In this document: piece after piece, positions 1 through 12,183 of the stretch
Numbering within the stretch: the first letter of the stretch is position 1
Layout: each line of letters starts with the position of its first letter
From: Diospyros lotus
Taxonomy: Eukaryota > Streptophyta > Magnoliopsida > Ericales > Ebenaceae
Direction of reading: 5' to 3'
Length of the DNA: 64,000 bases
NCBI RefSeq assembly: GCF_014633365.1
Contig: NC_068350.1
Location: 12,439,787 to 12,503,786 of the forward strand
Translations under genes and position numbers: made by a program
The notes under the pieces: model-generated
Database searches by the model: none
The model's input: only the letters and a program-made list of their open reading frames with translations
What the model was told of the DNA's origin: nothing

Positions 1-1632
1 TTGTTCCATTCTCAAGTAGACCCCATCCTATCCCATACGAACCCAACAATGACACGAAAATCACACGCCATGCACCGACTCTTTTGCAAGTAAAAACAGT
101 TGATGCAATATACAACATAATCAATATGCAAATGATGTCTTGAATACATAAATAAAACGCATAAGCATAGCATCCCGAGTTCTGGTAAGACCGCTCACCT
201 GAACTCACTACACTCACACCAAGACATTTCCAAACAAAGGTAAAACTAGAGTTAGACCACTCACCTGAATGTATTTGGATCGCCTCAATCCTCGTGCAAC
301 GCCTCGATTTGCGTGCCAAATCATGAACACCTGAACTTGCGTTCAACCTCAAACCACAACACTTCCTAAACACCATATTTAATTAAGGAGGCATTAAAAT
401 CCATTCTCCTCAATTTTTCCATAATTTCCTCTATTTTCTCCCATTTTTCACCTCAATAATTCCAAAATAATTATTTCCTCAAACATTTTTCCTAATTTTT
501 CCACATGATAATTCCTAAAATAAATTAAAAAATACTGGAAAAGGAAATATCGATTTTGCCCCTGTCACGCGCCCAACGCGTGAGTGCGCGTGAAGTATGG
601 CACGTGCGGCTCACGCGCTACCTTCTTCTCTGATTTTCCAACCGGCGGCAATAGCCCCGATTTCAAATCTGATGGTACCCACTTGTAGCCCTTGCTTTGT
701 CGATCCAAGTGGTGCCATTTTTCGGCCGAAAGGACGCCGAAAACCCCCTTAACGGGCAGTTGAAGGCGGCTAGTGGCGGTCCGCCACCCTCTTTCGGTCG
801 AGTTTAAATCGGCCATAAAACTCACCCAAAATGCTCCCAAATGATCCCATTCTCTTCTCCTTAACACAAGGATTCAAAGCCCCTTAATCACTCACTCAAA
901 AACATTCAAAATCATGCCCGATTTGTTGCCAAAAACATCAAAACCCTCAGTTCCTTTTATACCCAAAATCCAATCGAATCTCGGCTAATCATCGGCCAAG
1001 CTTGGTCCCCAAGCATTCCGTCGGCCGTATACGACCTCCCCCAAGCCAGCCTCGGCCATCCCATAACCTGAAACGGCCTCCACGTGCGGTGGCAGTGCGG
1101 CGGCCGTTTTCTCCTTTGCGTTCACACTGCCAGATTTTTGTTTCATTGCACTTTGACCCCTTACTTTCTTCTAATGACATTTCCACCCTTTCCATGATAC
1201 CCCTGATAAATCCAAATATACCACTAAGACCCACAAGTTTAGTACATCTTATTTGACCCTCAAAATTCTTGAAAAATTACCATTTTGACCTCCCTCGGGC
1301 AAATTTAGAAAATTACACTTAGGCCCGATTGATCGTTTTGACCTTAAATCCATTCGTTTTCAACTTGAAATCACTTAAGGGTTGCTCTATACATAAAATA
1401 TAGGTCCTTGACATGATCTGTTGACTTTCTGGATGTCTTCTACGTTAATTCGATTTCCTCAGCTAGGTCGACAGCTGTACTAAAAACTGTTCCCGATCCA
1501 ATTTCTTTCATCACTAAAAATCATAATTCATATCACTTGTCAATACTATACTATTTTCCTTGGCTATCTAGGGTCCAAGGTACTCCCTCATTAATTTCCA
1601 TTTATAGCCTCAAGAAATTATTGGGTATTATA
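1..1632 (-). mobile_element. Gypsy-type LTR, partial (cut by left window edge)
   Basis: No protein coding is visible. The right end reads GGGTATTATA, the same terminal motif as the complete solo LTR ending at 16515 (GGGGTATTATA), which places this LTR on the minus strand. It also shares with the LTR at 2004-4315 a stretch built on the motif GTGAGTGG(T), here in reverse near 190 and 270. The 5' part lies outside the window, so the target duplication cannot be tested. Long LTRs with these ends are typical of plant Ty3/gypsy elements; that assignment is inference. Confidence 0.55.
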
Positions 1633-2003
1633 GCAGTGTGATGGATATTCATATTTCTGTACAGCTGTTGTATAGGAGATATTAAAAGATTTTGTGGAAA
1701 GTTGAAATGGTATTTTACTCCATACTTCTATATTTTGTCAGTAGTATTAATGCTTTTAGCAAATCGAGTTAGAGAAGAGGCTTGCTAGTCCACTGTGTGG
1801 CCGTTGGGCCTAGGGATTAGTGCCGATCATGACTATTTAGAAATTGGGTCGTGACAGAAATAACACCAACTAGATATCTTTTGGGCTGAATGTAGGCAAA
1901 GAACTCCAAGGTTAAGTGTGCTTGACCTGGAGAAGCCCAAGGATGGATGACCCCCCTGGGAAGTTCGCGTAGGCCCATCAAAGTAAGTTGTCCCGAACCT
2001 TTC
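1633..2003. other. Spacer between two inverted gypsy-type LTRs
   Basis: Short non-coding stretch between the LTR ending at 1632 and the LTR starting at 2004. Its only recognisable content is the 5S rRNA-like segment at 1900-1966. It may be the remnant of an older element into which the flanking LTRs inserted. Confidence 0.4.
1900..1966 (+). pseudogene. 5S rRNA-like segment (possible Cassandra-type TRIM remnant)
   Basis: The stretch follows the internal control region of plant 5S rRNA in order: AGAACTCC, then GGTTAAGTGTGCTTG (box A is AGTTAAGCGTGCTTG), then GGATGGATGACC followed by CCTGGGAAGTTC (box C is GGATGGGTGACCTCCTGGGAAG). The first part of a normal 5S gene is not recognisable upstream, so this is not an intact gene. 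Cassandra terminal-repeat retrotransposons carry such a 5S-derived segment in their LTRs, and the surrounding sequence looks like transposon debris. A 5S-derived SINE is the alternative. Confidence 0.6.
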
Positions 2004-4315
2004 TATAATACCCAGGAACTTTGGGTTATTATTTTAAGAAAAAATGGAAATTCGGAGAAAAATGGTATCCGAAAAGCCAGAAAAATTTACCAAATCAATA
2101 AGAGGGAAGACCCAGAAGCTTAAATGTCTAAAGAAAAAGGAACACCTTTAACGAGCATATCGAGACAGGATTTTTAAGACCAAAAGAAATCAAATCGGGT
2201 ATGATTTTTGGTACAGCAAAAATGCAGCTGCCATTTAGACTATAAAAATTGAATCTCTAAAGGAGACTTCCGAGAAGTCAATGAAAACTTGAGGGGGCTT
2301 TAGTTTTTCATATAGAACAACCCTTCAGTAGTTTCAGGAAGAAACGATTAGGGTTAAGGTCAAAATGAAGAAACATGCCTAAGTGTAATTTTCTAAAGTT
2401 GCCCGAGGGGGGTCAAAATGTCATTTTTTTCAAAATATTGCAAAAGGGAAATTGAAATATTTGAACTTGAGGGTCTCAAGTGCAATATTGGAAAGTTTAG
2501 GGGCTAAGTAAAAAGGGTCAAAAAGGTAATGGCCAAAAGTTGAAGGGCCAAAATGCAAAAAACTCAAAATTGGCAACAATGGGAAATCGACCAGGCCACA
2601 AGGGGCCCCGAAAGCTTCTGGGATGGCATGTGCAATGGCCAGGGAGGGCCAAGGGATGATGATGAGCTGACAATAGCCACCGGAGTGGCCGAAATTTTGA
2701 GAAAATCGGCAAAGAAAGCTGGCCCAAAATGGGAGACCTGCAACTCGTTTTTGCAGGCAAATATCAGTGCTTTTGGATCGATCGAGGGGTAGTGAAGACT
2801 CCTAAGGCAATGGGCAAGGCATCTAAGGCCATTTGAAGCTTCGAAATCGCCTATAAATAGCGCTCAAAGATGGTCGAAATTTTCAAGAAATGAAGCTTCA
2901 AATCGAGGGTTATTTTGGACGAATTGAGAGGTAAGGATAAGGGGCTTTTGTTGCCCATAAGGTAAGAATAATTTCTGTGCATTTTGAAGCATTTTGGTTG
3001 AGATTTGAAGGCTATTCGAAGCCTCGCCGGAATCTAGAACAAATCGCCTGGTCGAGCCTTCAAGTGGCCGGTTGGACGCTCTCCGATGCTTCTTTCAGGC
3101 TGAAACCTATGCCATCATGATCGACTTGGAATAGGCTTCCTGGTGGTGCAAAAATCCCACTTTTCTGGCAAGGCCGTGGCCAGAGAAGACGACCAATGCG
3201 TGGGCCCCACGCGCCAATCTAACAAGCCCTACCACGCGGCAGGCGCGTACGGGCTTGGAGATTTTTACAATTTTTTTTAAAAATCTTGGAAAATTATTTT
3301 ATGATTTTTCATGAAAAAAGATTTGCAAAATATGTTACGTAGGTATTTATTTTTGGAATACTAGTAAGGAAAAATTTAAGAAAAATAGAGAATAAGGCAA
3401 GAAAATAGAGGGAAAATAGTGTTTATTGATTATTTGTATAAATATCTTGCCTAGGGTCCTTTTGGACTTAAAGCGAAACATTTGGTGCTAATTTCAAAGT
3501 TGTCACGCAAATTGAGGCAATTTACACGCTTTTTGAGGTATCCCGATAATTGTGAAAGGTGAGTGGTTTGATCCCCATAACCCATACTCGATATGATTAC
3601 CTTTCTATGCAAGATAATTACTCATGTTATGATCGATTTCGTTATATTGATTCATATACTATTGCATGGAAAGCTGTGATACTCACATGGCATGATATTA
3701 TCATCATATTGAAACTCGTGCATGGGATTGGGATGTCGCCCTAAGAATGTAGCCGTAATTCCCGAGGGCAATTGATGGAACAACGTTAGGGTTATCCTAC
3801 AGATGTTCGGGATTTTGCCTACGGTTCCATGCCAGGCTGGTAGGTCAGGGAAGTTACACTAAGGGTATCTGTCTATAATTGTCCATGCATCACTCATTCA
3901 TCATGTTTATCTAACCCTCACTTAGAAGATTTCATCTTTTAATATTGGACTATGTCCTTGGAATATTCCACATTCCAGGCGAGGCAAGCAGCCGGAAGGG
4001 TAAGGAGGTGATCGAGGCTTGATCGCAACGGAAATTTTTGTGGATCCCATGTGGGGTTAGACCATATGTTTCATTCGACTGTATTACTTAAATTTTAAAT
4101 AAATGTGCTGGGCAAATAATGTTGAAAAACCCAAGTTATGTTTTCAAAGTTTCATGCAGGTTCTGATCTTACTTCCGCTTATGTTTAAATTGTATCATTC
4201 CTGTGCTATGTTTGGGAGTGTTATTAAATGAAAGTTATGTGGAGGATTTATTACAAGTTATGTAAAAAAAAAAAATCCTAGCATATATTAATGCCCTAAA
4301 AGGTGGGGTGTTACA
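2004..4315 (+). mobile_element. Gypsy-type solo LTR, plus orientation
   Basis: It starts TATAATACCC and ends GGGGTGTTACA, near-inverted ends of the kind seen in plant gypsy LTRs. The five bases before it are CTTTC and after it CTTCC, a 4/5 match that may be a decayed target duplication. The segment around 3760-3870 matches, in reverse, the LTR at the right edge of the window near 63780-63910, so both belong to one family. No gag or pol lies on either side, so it is most simply a solo LTR of about 2.3 kb. A second GGGGTGTTACA at 4334-4344 makes the exact right end uncertain. Confidence 0.6.
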
Positions 4316-4364
4316 CTTCCTATCGCTCGATGTGGGGTGTTACAAAAATGTGTGTCAACAGAAA

Positions 4365-4466
4365 GAAAACTAAACGTTTTTGTTTCAAAATCCATTCTAC
4401 AATTAAGAGGAAAAAAATCCATCTTTTCATCTTCCATTCTCATTCAATTTTGTCTTCCTTCTAATT
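4365..4466 (+). repeat. Left terminal inverted repeat of the MULE
   Basis: Pairs with 9426-9529 in reverse complement. Shared landmarks include an AAAATCCATT block near the outer end and a CTCATTCAATTT block near the inner end. Confidence 0.8.
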
Positions 4467-5323
4467 CAATACCACTACCCACAATCTCCACCATCAACAT
4501 CTCATAGAAATTCCTTCTCTATTTGATTTTCAGCTACAATACTCTTGATTCAAGAACCCATCTCTTAATTAAACTCCAATCGACTTCCAGACAGAATACT
4601 TTGAATTGAAGAACCAATTTGTTGTGCTAGATTGCTCTCAATTAATCTCTGTAACTTTTGGCTAGATTACTCACATTTAATGAGGCAAAAATATCTTAAC
4701 AAGGTTTGAAATTTCTCAAATAATCTTGTTTTCCCATTTTAAATGGTTACAAAAATTGTTCTCTTTTAAAAAATTTTGTAATGTTACATTTGATGGCACT
4801 TTGCTTACAAGAAAAAATTGTTTTTGTGGTGCTAAGTTCGTTAGTAGTTTGTAATATATTGATCGTATATGGATTATCCTTTAATTTTATAATCTTTTTA
4901 TTTTGACATTTATTTTTGGATTTGCATTGAAGAAATTGAACCACTGGAGACTTACTTTCTATGTATATAGTTTTATTAAATATTTTTTATTATTTCCATA
5001 TTATTCTACCCAAATGCCAAGTAAAAAACCTAGTGCCTAGTTGCTTGTATCGATTGCCATAACCGATGCATTTAGAGAGAGATGAACTACAGATTTATAT
5101 GAACAACATTGTGGTTTATTTTAATTAAAAATTTATTAGTTGACATTATGTAGTATTTTCCTTTGTGCTTATGCTTGTATTTATGGATTCTACGTCATGG
5201 CTCAACTAATTTATGATATAGAAGCTGAAATAGGACCAAATCAATAATCTTTTTACTTTGTATTGGTTTTTGAAGGTTATGGAGGACAATAATTTTATAT
5301 GAGAACATCAATCTTGTAGAAAG

Positions 5324-7316
5324 TTGGATTTTGACAATGGAGAGAATGATATACTTTTTAACACCACAAGAACAAAGGAAGATAAGAATGAAAACAATCA
5401 AGCTAAATTTGACAGTAATGAATATATTACTTCCATTCATTCCAAATTTCCTTCTAAAGCAATACCAAAAATTGATATGGAGTTTGAAATAGAAGAAGCT
5501 GCTTATAACTTTTATAATGCTTATGCTTACAATGTAGGTTTTAGCATTTGAAGAAGTAAAGGACACAAAGGTAGTGATGTGAAGATGATAAATAGAACAT
5601 TTTGTTGCTCTTGTGAAGGTCATCGTGAAGTAGATATCAACGCATTATCGTTAAACATTGTTGTGCCGAAACAAGGTTTGGTTTCCTTACAAAAATAAAG
5701 GTGAATTGTTGTCAAACTAGTAAATATCATATTGTTGATTTTATTGTTGCACATACGCATGTGACATCTAACCCTAGCAAGAGTCACTTACATAGGTCTC
5801 AAAGGAGATTGGTTGTGGCCCAAGAAGCTGAAATTGATTTAGTGGACAACTCGGGAATTGCTCCAAAAAAAAGTTGTGAACAGATGACTAGGAGAGTAGA
5901 TGGCCATGAAAGTCTCTGATTCACTCACAATGATTATCAAAATTATTTATGGACTGTTAAAGTTAAGTTAAATGAGACAGGTGGCATTCTTGAGTATCTT
6001 CAATGGATGCAATTAGAAGATCCTTCGTTCTTTTATGCTCCACGATTAGACAATGAGTGATTAATCACTAATATCTTTTGGACAAATGCACAAATGAGAG
6101 TAGCATATTCTCATTTTGGTGATATTGTTTGCTTTGACACAACTTACTAAAAAAATAAAGAATGTTGACCTTTTGTTGTGTTTGTAGAGGTTAACCACAT
6201 AAGCAAACTATTCTTTTTGGGGCTACACTATTATATGATGAGACGGCTGAAACATTTATATGGTTATTTGACACTTTTGTTCGAGGAATGGCAAGAAAAA
6301 AGCCAACGACAAATTTTACTGATCAAGATACAGCAATGGAAAAAGCATTAGCTTTCCAATAGCCAAAGACATCTCATCGTCTATGTATTTAGCACTTATA
6401 TCAAAATGCCGCAAAGCATCTCAATGGAGTTTTTTAGCACTTTCTAGAATTTTATAAAGATTTTAGTCAGTGTATAAATGATTATGAAGAAGAGAAAGAA
6501 TTTTTGCAAGCTTGGCATGAGATGCTTGAGAAGTATGACCTTCAAAGTAATGATTGGTTGAGGCGAATGTTTAGTTTCAAGGAAAATTGGGCCTTAGTCT
6601 ATGGTAGAGACCCATTTTGTGCAAATATGAAGACAACTCACCAACTCTATAAAGTGTTATGTTAGCTACAAACATGATTTATTGAAATTTTTTCATCATT
6701 TCCAAAGGTTGATTAAGCATCGATGTTATGAGGAGTTGAAGGTTGATTTTATAGCAACTCAAAGTAGTATTTCATTACCACTTAATATTGCAATTTTAAA
6801 ACATTTGCAAATGTACATACCTCGCAAGTGTTCAAAGCATTTGAAATTGAATTAGGCAAGACTTAAGATTGTGCCATAGTCACTTCTATTGAGATTGGGA
6901 TGCCGATAGAGTACAAACTAAGCCCTTTTGGTAAACATTTATGTCACACTGTTAACTATGACTCTGTTAATGGGGCAGTTATGTGTAGTTGCAAAAAAAT
7001 TGAGTTTGCTGGTATTTTATGCTTACACATTCTTAAAGTTTTGTCTTCCAAAAATATTATGAAGATTCTTGAACAATATATTCTAAGAAGATGGACAAAA
7101 AATGCAAAGACAGGAACAATTGCACGATCTCCCTATAAGAGTAGTGCAACTAATGAGGATCCTAAGACAAGTATGGCAATACATTATAAAGAGTTGTGTA
7201 GGTTGCAAACTCAAATAGCAACAAGGGGGACAAAAACTAAAAAAACATATAATACTGTTATTCATGGTTTTAATAAGATTTTAGAAACTATCGATGCAAG
7301 CACATTCACCCAATAG
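5324..7316 (+). pseudogene. FAR1-related MULE transposase, degenerate
   Basis: The reading frames contain, in order, the three parts of a FAR1/FHY3-type protein. A FAR1 DNA-binding segment (MEFEIEEAAYNFYNAYA, about 5477-5527) is stopped by TGA at 5549-5551 just before an RRSKG-like continuation. A MULE transposase core follows at about 5985-6700, with LEYLQWMQLEDPSFFY, CFDTTY followed at once by a stop, and TDQDTAMEKAL containing the expected acidic residues. A SWIM zinc finger of form CxC...CxH (CSCKK...CLHIL) lies at about 6985-7040, with an ILRRWTK block after it. There are several in-frame stops and frame changes, so no full-length protein is possible. The flanking long inverted repeats say this is a transposon gene rather than a broken domesticated FAR1 family gene. 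Confidence 0.8.
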
Positions 7317-8513
7317 ATGTAGTCTTCTATTTCAATCACCATGTCTAACTGTAATGAGAATAGTATTGTTGATGGAGTTGGTAGAATAGCAGGAATTAAG
7401 CATAAGGAAAGAATTTGTGACAACTCTACGAGGCCAAAAAGGGCTCTTGAAAAGGGTAACAAAAAGAAAAAATTGTCCAAACTCAACAAGTATCTTTAGT
7501 TAACTTATTGTTGCTCTGTTAAATCTTAAGATTGTTCTACACGTTTCTAAAAAATTCCTTACAATTTTAATATTTTTTGTGTGCTATAGATTTCACAAAA
7601 TTCCTTAGATCTCACACCAACACTTAACACTAGTCAAGTATATTTTCATTGTCCAAAAATATTTTTATCTTTATTCACACAAATTTATTTGTTAAAGTAA
7701 GTAATTATCTTGTACCATACACATATTGAATCTCATGTTGATAATGGAGATCTCACTATGATGCCAAGTTTTCTTGAATTATTAAACAGGTTTGCTTATC
7801 TTCACCGTGAATGTTGTGTTTTTCTATATACTTTGGATGTGAAAGGCTTGGATTCATATTGTTTATGCATTATTATAAGTTCAACCACATCATTCAACTT
7901 CATCATTTCAAAGATTTGGAGCATAGAGATTCATAAAACCATGAAGAAGACTTGAGGTTGTTGGTTGCAGTTACTAGTTGCTGGTTTTTAAACAAATGCT
8001 GGTTATTAATAAATACATTAAGGACTTATTTTCCATTGCTTGCTAGTTGTATAAAAATATCATCGTTTGTGAGTAACCAACAACATCATTTGCTGGTTAC
8101 AATTGTGATATTACATTTTACTAGTGTTATTGCTCAGCTAGTCTTTTTCTTGCCCTTTATTCAACAATTGTGAATTAGCTTTGGAACAATTTTTGTACAA
8201 TTCCTTATAAGATATACTTAGTTTCTTGATGAAAAATCAACATGAGAGATCACCTGTTACTAAAATTCAAAACTTCATAAATTTAAATGAACAAATGGAA
8301 TAAGAGGAAATCAGAAAATATTTATTGAACTCCATAAGAGATATGGCCAAGAATTCGAATGACTATAATTTATTTCAACACAAGATTATGATTAAAAAGA
8401 GATACCATTAAAAAAGAAAAACTCAAAAATACAAACTCAAGAGAATTCTTGCTAATTTACACATTTTCAGGCTACATGAAGTTTAAATCTAGTAATTCTT
8501 GATGATGTACAAG

Positions 8514-8893
8514 CTATATAACACTATTAAAACCCAGTTCTTTTTCTTCCATTTCTTCATGTACAGACTTGAAATATTCTTGATTTACCATTTGATCTTT
8601 CTCTTCTTGTGAAATTTCAAGATTATCTTCAATGGCATAATTCATGGTTGTTGCTTGATTAATTTCAAGTGGCAACATTGCCTCATCAAAGAAGACTTTG
8701 TTATAGCCCATTTCATGGCTAATGCTTCATTGTCTTCTAGTAGTGCAATCTCTTTTGACTCAGAAATTGGCTTCATGTTTTCACCATTAGAGGAATAAGT
8801 GACACTCAAGCCTTTATGATGATAGTTACTGATAAAATAAGCACCAACATCAAGTCTTAAGTTCCAATCAATATTCAAGCACCTTATTTTCAT
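8514..8893 (-). pseudogene. Unidentified reading region inside the MULE, possible captured sequence
   Basis: Two minus-strand open frames overlap: 8642-8893 and 8514-8711. The second begins at an ATG inside the first, so a single frameshift near 8700 would join them into about 120 residues. The composition (acidic, mixed charge, few repeats) looks protein-like, but I recognise no domain. It lies between the transposase and the right inverted repeat and runs opposite to the transposase. It could be a second MULE gene, a host fragment captured as in Pack-MULEs, or chance. Confidence 0.3.
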
Positions 8894-9425
8894 CTCTTAG
8901 TAAGCTACGAATACAAATACTCTACAAGCATCTCATTTTCATTTTCATTTCTCGTGTTCAAGACTAACTATGCCATTTTCTCAAACACCTGGGGTGCGTT
9001 ACTTCCCCATCTCTCGTCTCCTCCCCAATTTGAGCCACAATGCCCACAACTCTTTCAAAATGAGTTCCGATCTTTGGAACAACTCTTTCAAAAATGAGAT
9101 TCTACTATTTTGAGATAAAATCGACCAAACAAGAAACTTCAAATGAGAGAGGAAAGAAACATAGCCATTTTGTAATCCCATTTAGTATTCTTGAAATTAA
9201 TCAAAAATTTGTTATTGTGACTCTACGATGAAGGAATTTCTGTGACATGATGGAGGAAATTATGGGTTTGTCAAAGAAGAGACAATTTAATTTCAAAAGG
9301 AAGACCAATGTTTTGTTAAAGAAGAGAAGAATAGACGATCATATTAGTTGCGGAATGGAATTTAGAAGAAGAATTGCTAACGACTGATTTTCCTATGAAT
9401 TACATAATGGATTTTGGAAGAAGAA

Positions 9426-9529
9426 GAATCAGAAGGAAGACGAAATTGAATGAGAAAGGAAGATGAAGAGATGGGTTTTTTTTCCAATTAATTGTATAAT
9501 GGATTTTAGAAGAAAAATGTTAAGTTTTC
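9426..9529 (-). repeat. Right terminal inverted repeat of the MULE
   Basis: Reverse complement of the left repeat at 4365-4466 over about 100 bases. The outermost bases GTTTTC match GAAAAC on the left. Confidence 0.8.
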
Positions 9530-11195
9530 TACCATTAGTTTAGGATAATCACTATTTGGTAATGTGTATTAATTTGGTGACGTGGCTTATTTTTATTGGG
9601 GAGACAGCTAAAGGGACATGAAATGGGGACAACAGATCTGGACTCCTTGTACTGAACAAGGAAGAAGACAAAATGCCAGCCTTTACAAGTTGCTATTATC
9701 TAGGTTAGGAACTTTATAGCTAGGACCTCTATAGATAGATATATTAGTAGATATATCTTTATAAAATGCCATTTAACTAAGGACTTTAAACTAAATGGGT
9801 GCTCCAACTAAATTTTTCAACTCCTACACTTCCCAAGTAAAAAACGTGATTCTTCAAAAGGACCCAATAGCTAGTGATCGAATTCTTTTTCACATAAATA
9901 CGAGGAACATTTTAGTTTTTAAAGTACTCACATAACTGAGTAGGCAACACTTGCCACCACATCACATGTGAAGCTCGATCTTTGACTTCTAATCCATCAT
10001 AAAACTTACATTTTAATTTTTTTGCCTGATGAACTAGTTAGATCCCACCCATTGTCTTGGGTAAGTGCAATTGTTTAAACATCTCCCTCCTTCACATTTT
10101 AGTTTTTGGTTGGGTGAGAACCGTTAAACAACACCATATCATATGGTTAAGATAGGAGAGTCAAACAATCTTTCATGAAATGCACCCTCACATTTTAATT
10201 ATTGGATACACCCAATCAGACTGATGAATCTCTATGACAGTGGAAAACCAAGATGAATCAAATTCACCACTTAAATCTAATATTCTTTTGCACATGGGAA
10301 GATTTTTAGAGCCTCTTAAAAAATGCTACAATCTTATCAATAATAAACATCCATTCCTTCAAACATCATATGTAAGACAAAATGAATACACATGTAGAAA
10401 CATAAATAAATAAATAGAATGATCATTGGCTTGACCACAGATTAAACCCGAACCTCGAAGGTTTAAGACATGCCTAAATCACATCACACATGACATGACA
10501 TTCTCTTGACTTTACTGCTTCTTGTCTCAATAATCCATCAACACTTAACGTCTTCCCCATTAACTCCTTGATGTGGTCTTCATTTACAACATTTGTAAAT
10601 AAAATACTAAAATAAGCTACTAAGACTTATGTCTTATTACAAACTGAATGAATAAATTATTACATATTAATCAAATTAATATGAAGCTTACGTAATATTC
10701 ATTCATTCACAGTCAAGCCTATGTTCATCCTAAACATACATAACAAACATTCTGCTTCCACAAAATAATTTTTGAAAACATCCATACATATGTCAATAAT
10801 TACACCTAGACATTCAAGACTACATGCTCAACATCCTCACATTGTTGTCCAATGTGAGTAACCCACACAACTAAAACCACTTGGCATGTAAAAGTATGTT
10901 GTCACAACATATTTGACAGAAACAATCAATCGGGACAACACAAGCCATCGACTAGCTCTGCTTTGCATAAAATTGTCGATCGTGTTCATTAAGTGGTCGA
11001 TCGGCCTTGCAATAACACACATCCATACGGTCGACTAGTCACAGTACCGGTCGGCTGATTCTATGCATTTACTGTAAATTAGCCAATCGAACCCTACGTA
11101 CAATCAATTAACTTCATCCTATGCATTAATCAAATGCCTAAATTCCATAAAACATGACACATACAACCTCGTATGTGCATTAAATACCAAACTAA
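9530..11195. other. Non-coding sequence; part may be the leader of an antisense LTR element
   Basis: No reading frame worth calling. The right part directly abuts an antisense primer-binding site, so it may be the untranslated internal region of the LTR element at 11210-12141. It contains several GGTCGAT/GTCGACT-like motifs that recur inside that LTR. I recognise nothing else. Confidence 0.4.
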
Positions 11196-11208
11196 GGCTC
11201 TGATACCA
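11196..11208 (-). other. Primer-binding site (initiator Met tRNA type)
   Basis: On the minus strand this reads TGGTATCAGAGCC, complementary to the 3' end of plant initiator methionine tRNA. It lies one base from the end of the LTR at 11210, as expected for a copia-type 5' LTR read on the minus strand. Confidence 0.7.
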
Positions 11209-11209
11209 C

Positions 11210-12141
11210 TGTTGGAATTAATGTATGGTGGTGTAGGTAAGTTCAAAAAAAATTTGCACATCAGAGTTACATAGCAGAAGATATCAATACACACACCATA
11301 TACAGTTTGGGTATTTAAGCAACACGATATTTCATCATATGAAATACAATAAAGCACATATATGTAGCCCAATGTCAGGTGGATGTAGACACAATTCCTA
11401 TACTGAGACTGAATCCTCCTCAATGTGTGGAGGGCCTAATCTATCCACACTTAGCGAGCAACCTGGTACCACATTACAGTCCTTATCCCATGTTAGCTTG
11501 CAGATGTTGATTCACTAGCACCCGTGTCTTCCCAGACTCTCCAAAATTTTCCACACGCATAATACTTACACTCTGTGAATTTTTAGGATGAGAAACAAAG
11601 AAGCCAAGCTGTAAAACCCCTCTCTAATATCTTCCCAATTTTTCCACCAACCCCCTTTAATTGAATGAAATGTGGAAGGCACTAAAATCAGTTGAGGCAG
11701 CAAAAATGGTCGATCGATTCATTAGAGGTAGTTGACCAATTTCCACCAAATGGAAAAATGATCAACTAGACTCTCTCAGCCTATCGGCCTTCTGAAGCAG
11801 TCGACCAGCTATGCTAAAGCACTTGACATCCCTAGGTGTTTCTAGTGAAACCGCTAACCAATTCATTAACATTTAACGAACTGAGTCATTAACGCTTAAT
11901 GGCGTAATTATAAACCATTATTAATTATTAATAATATCTGAGACACAATAGGTGCATAGTGCCAATACTGGATGCCACACTATATGGTGTGTGTGACTTT
12001 CTAGGTTCACTACTTCCAAGCAATTAGATAGTGCCAAAATCCTTTTAATACTAGTTGAAACACCTCAACTAATCACGAGAATCTCTCCATATTCTGATGA
12101 CGATCTGAAAGGTCCTGGGAAGTGCTTAGCAGGGTCCAACA
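11210..12141 (-). mobile_element. LTR of a minus-strand LTR retrotransposon
   Basis: The segment begins TGTTGGA and ends TCCAACA, a 7-bp perfect inverted terminal pair, and is preceded on the internal side by a primer-binding site at 11196-11208. That defines a 5' LTR of about 930 bp in minus orientation. No gag or pol was found to the left, so the element is truncated or non-autonomous. The outer boundary at 12141 rests only on the terminal motif. Confidence 0.55.
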
Positions 12142-12183
12142 CAATATAGAAGGCAATGAAGTCGAACTTCAAGTGAGTTTTTT

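Larger units (their letters stand above)
4365..9529. mobile_element. Mutator-like element (MULE) with ~100-bp terminal inverted repeats
   Basis: Both ends carry a long inverted repeat (4365-4466 and 9426-9529) that aligns over about 100 bases with few differences, outer ends GAAAAC and GTTTTC. Inside lies a decayed FAR1-type transposase on the plus strand (5324-7316) and an unidentified reading region on the minus strand (8514-8893). Long inverted repeats plus a MULE/FAR1 transposase are the hallmark of autonomous Mutator-like elements. The 9-bp flanks (CAACAGAAA and TACCATTAG) do not match, so either my ends are a few bases off or the target duplication has decayed. Confidence 0.75.

Noticed and set aside
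1900..1966. Functional 5S rRNA gene
   Set aside because: The 5' third is not recognisable, control boxes carry substitutions, and no T-run terminator follows.
5195..5623. 142-codon minus-strand frame over the FAR1-like region
   Set aside because: It is the complement of the FAR1-type DNA-binding segment, which has clear homology on the plus strand.
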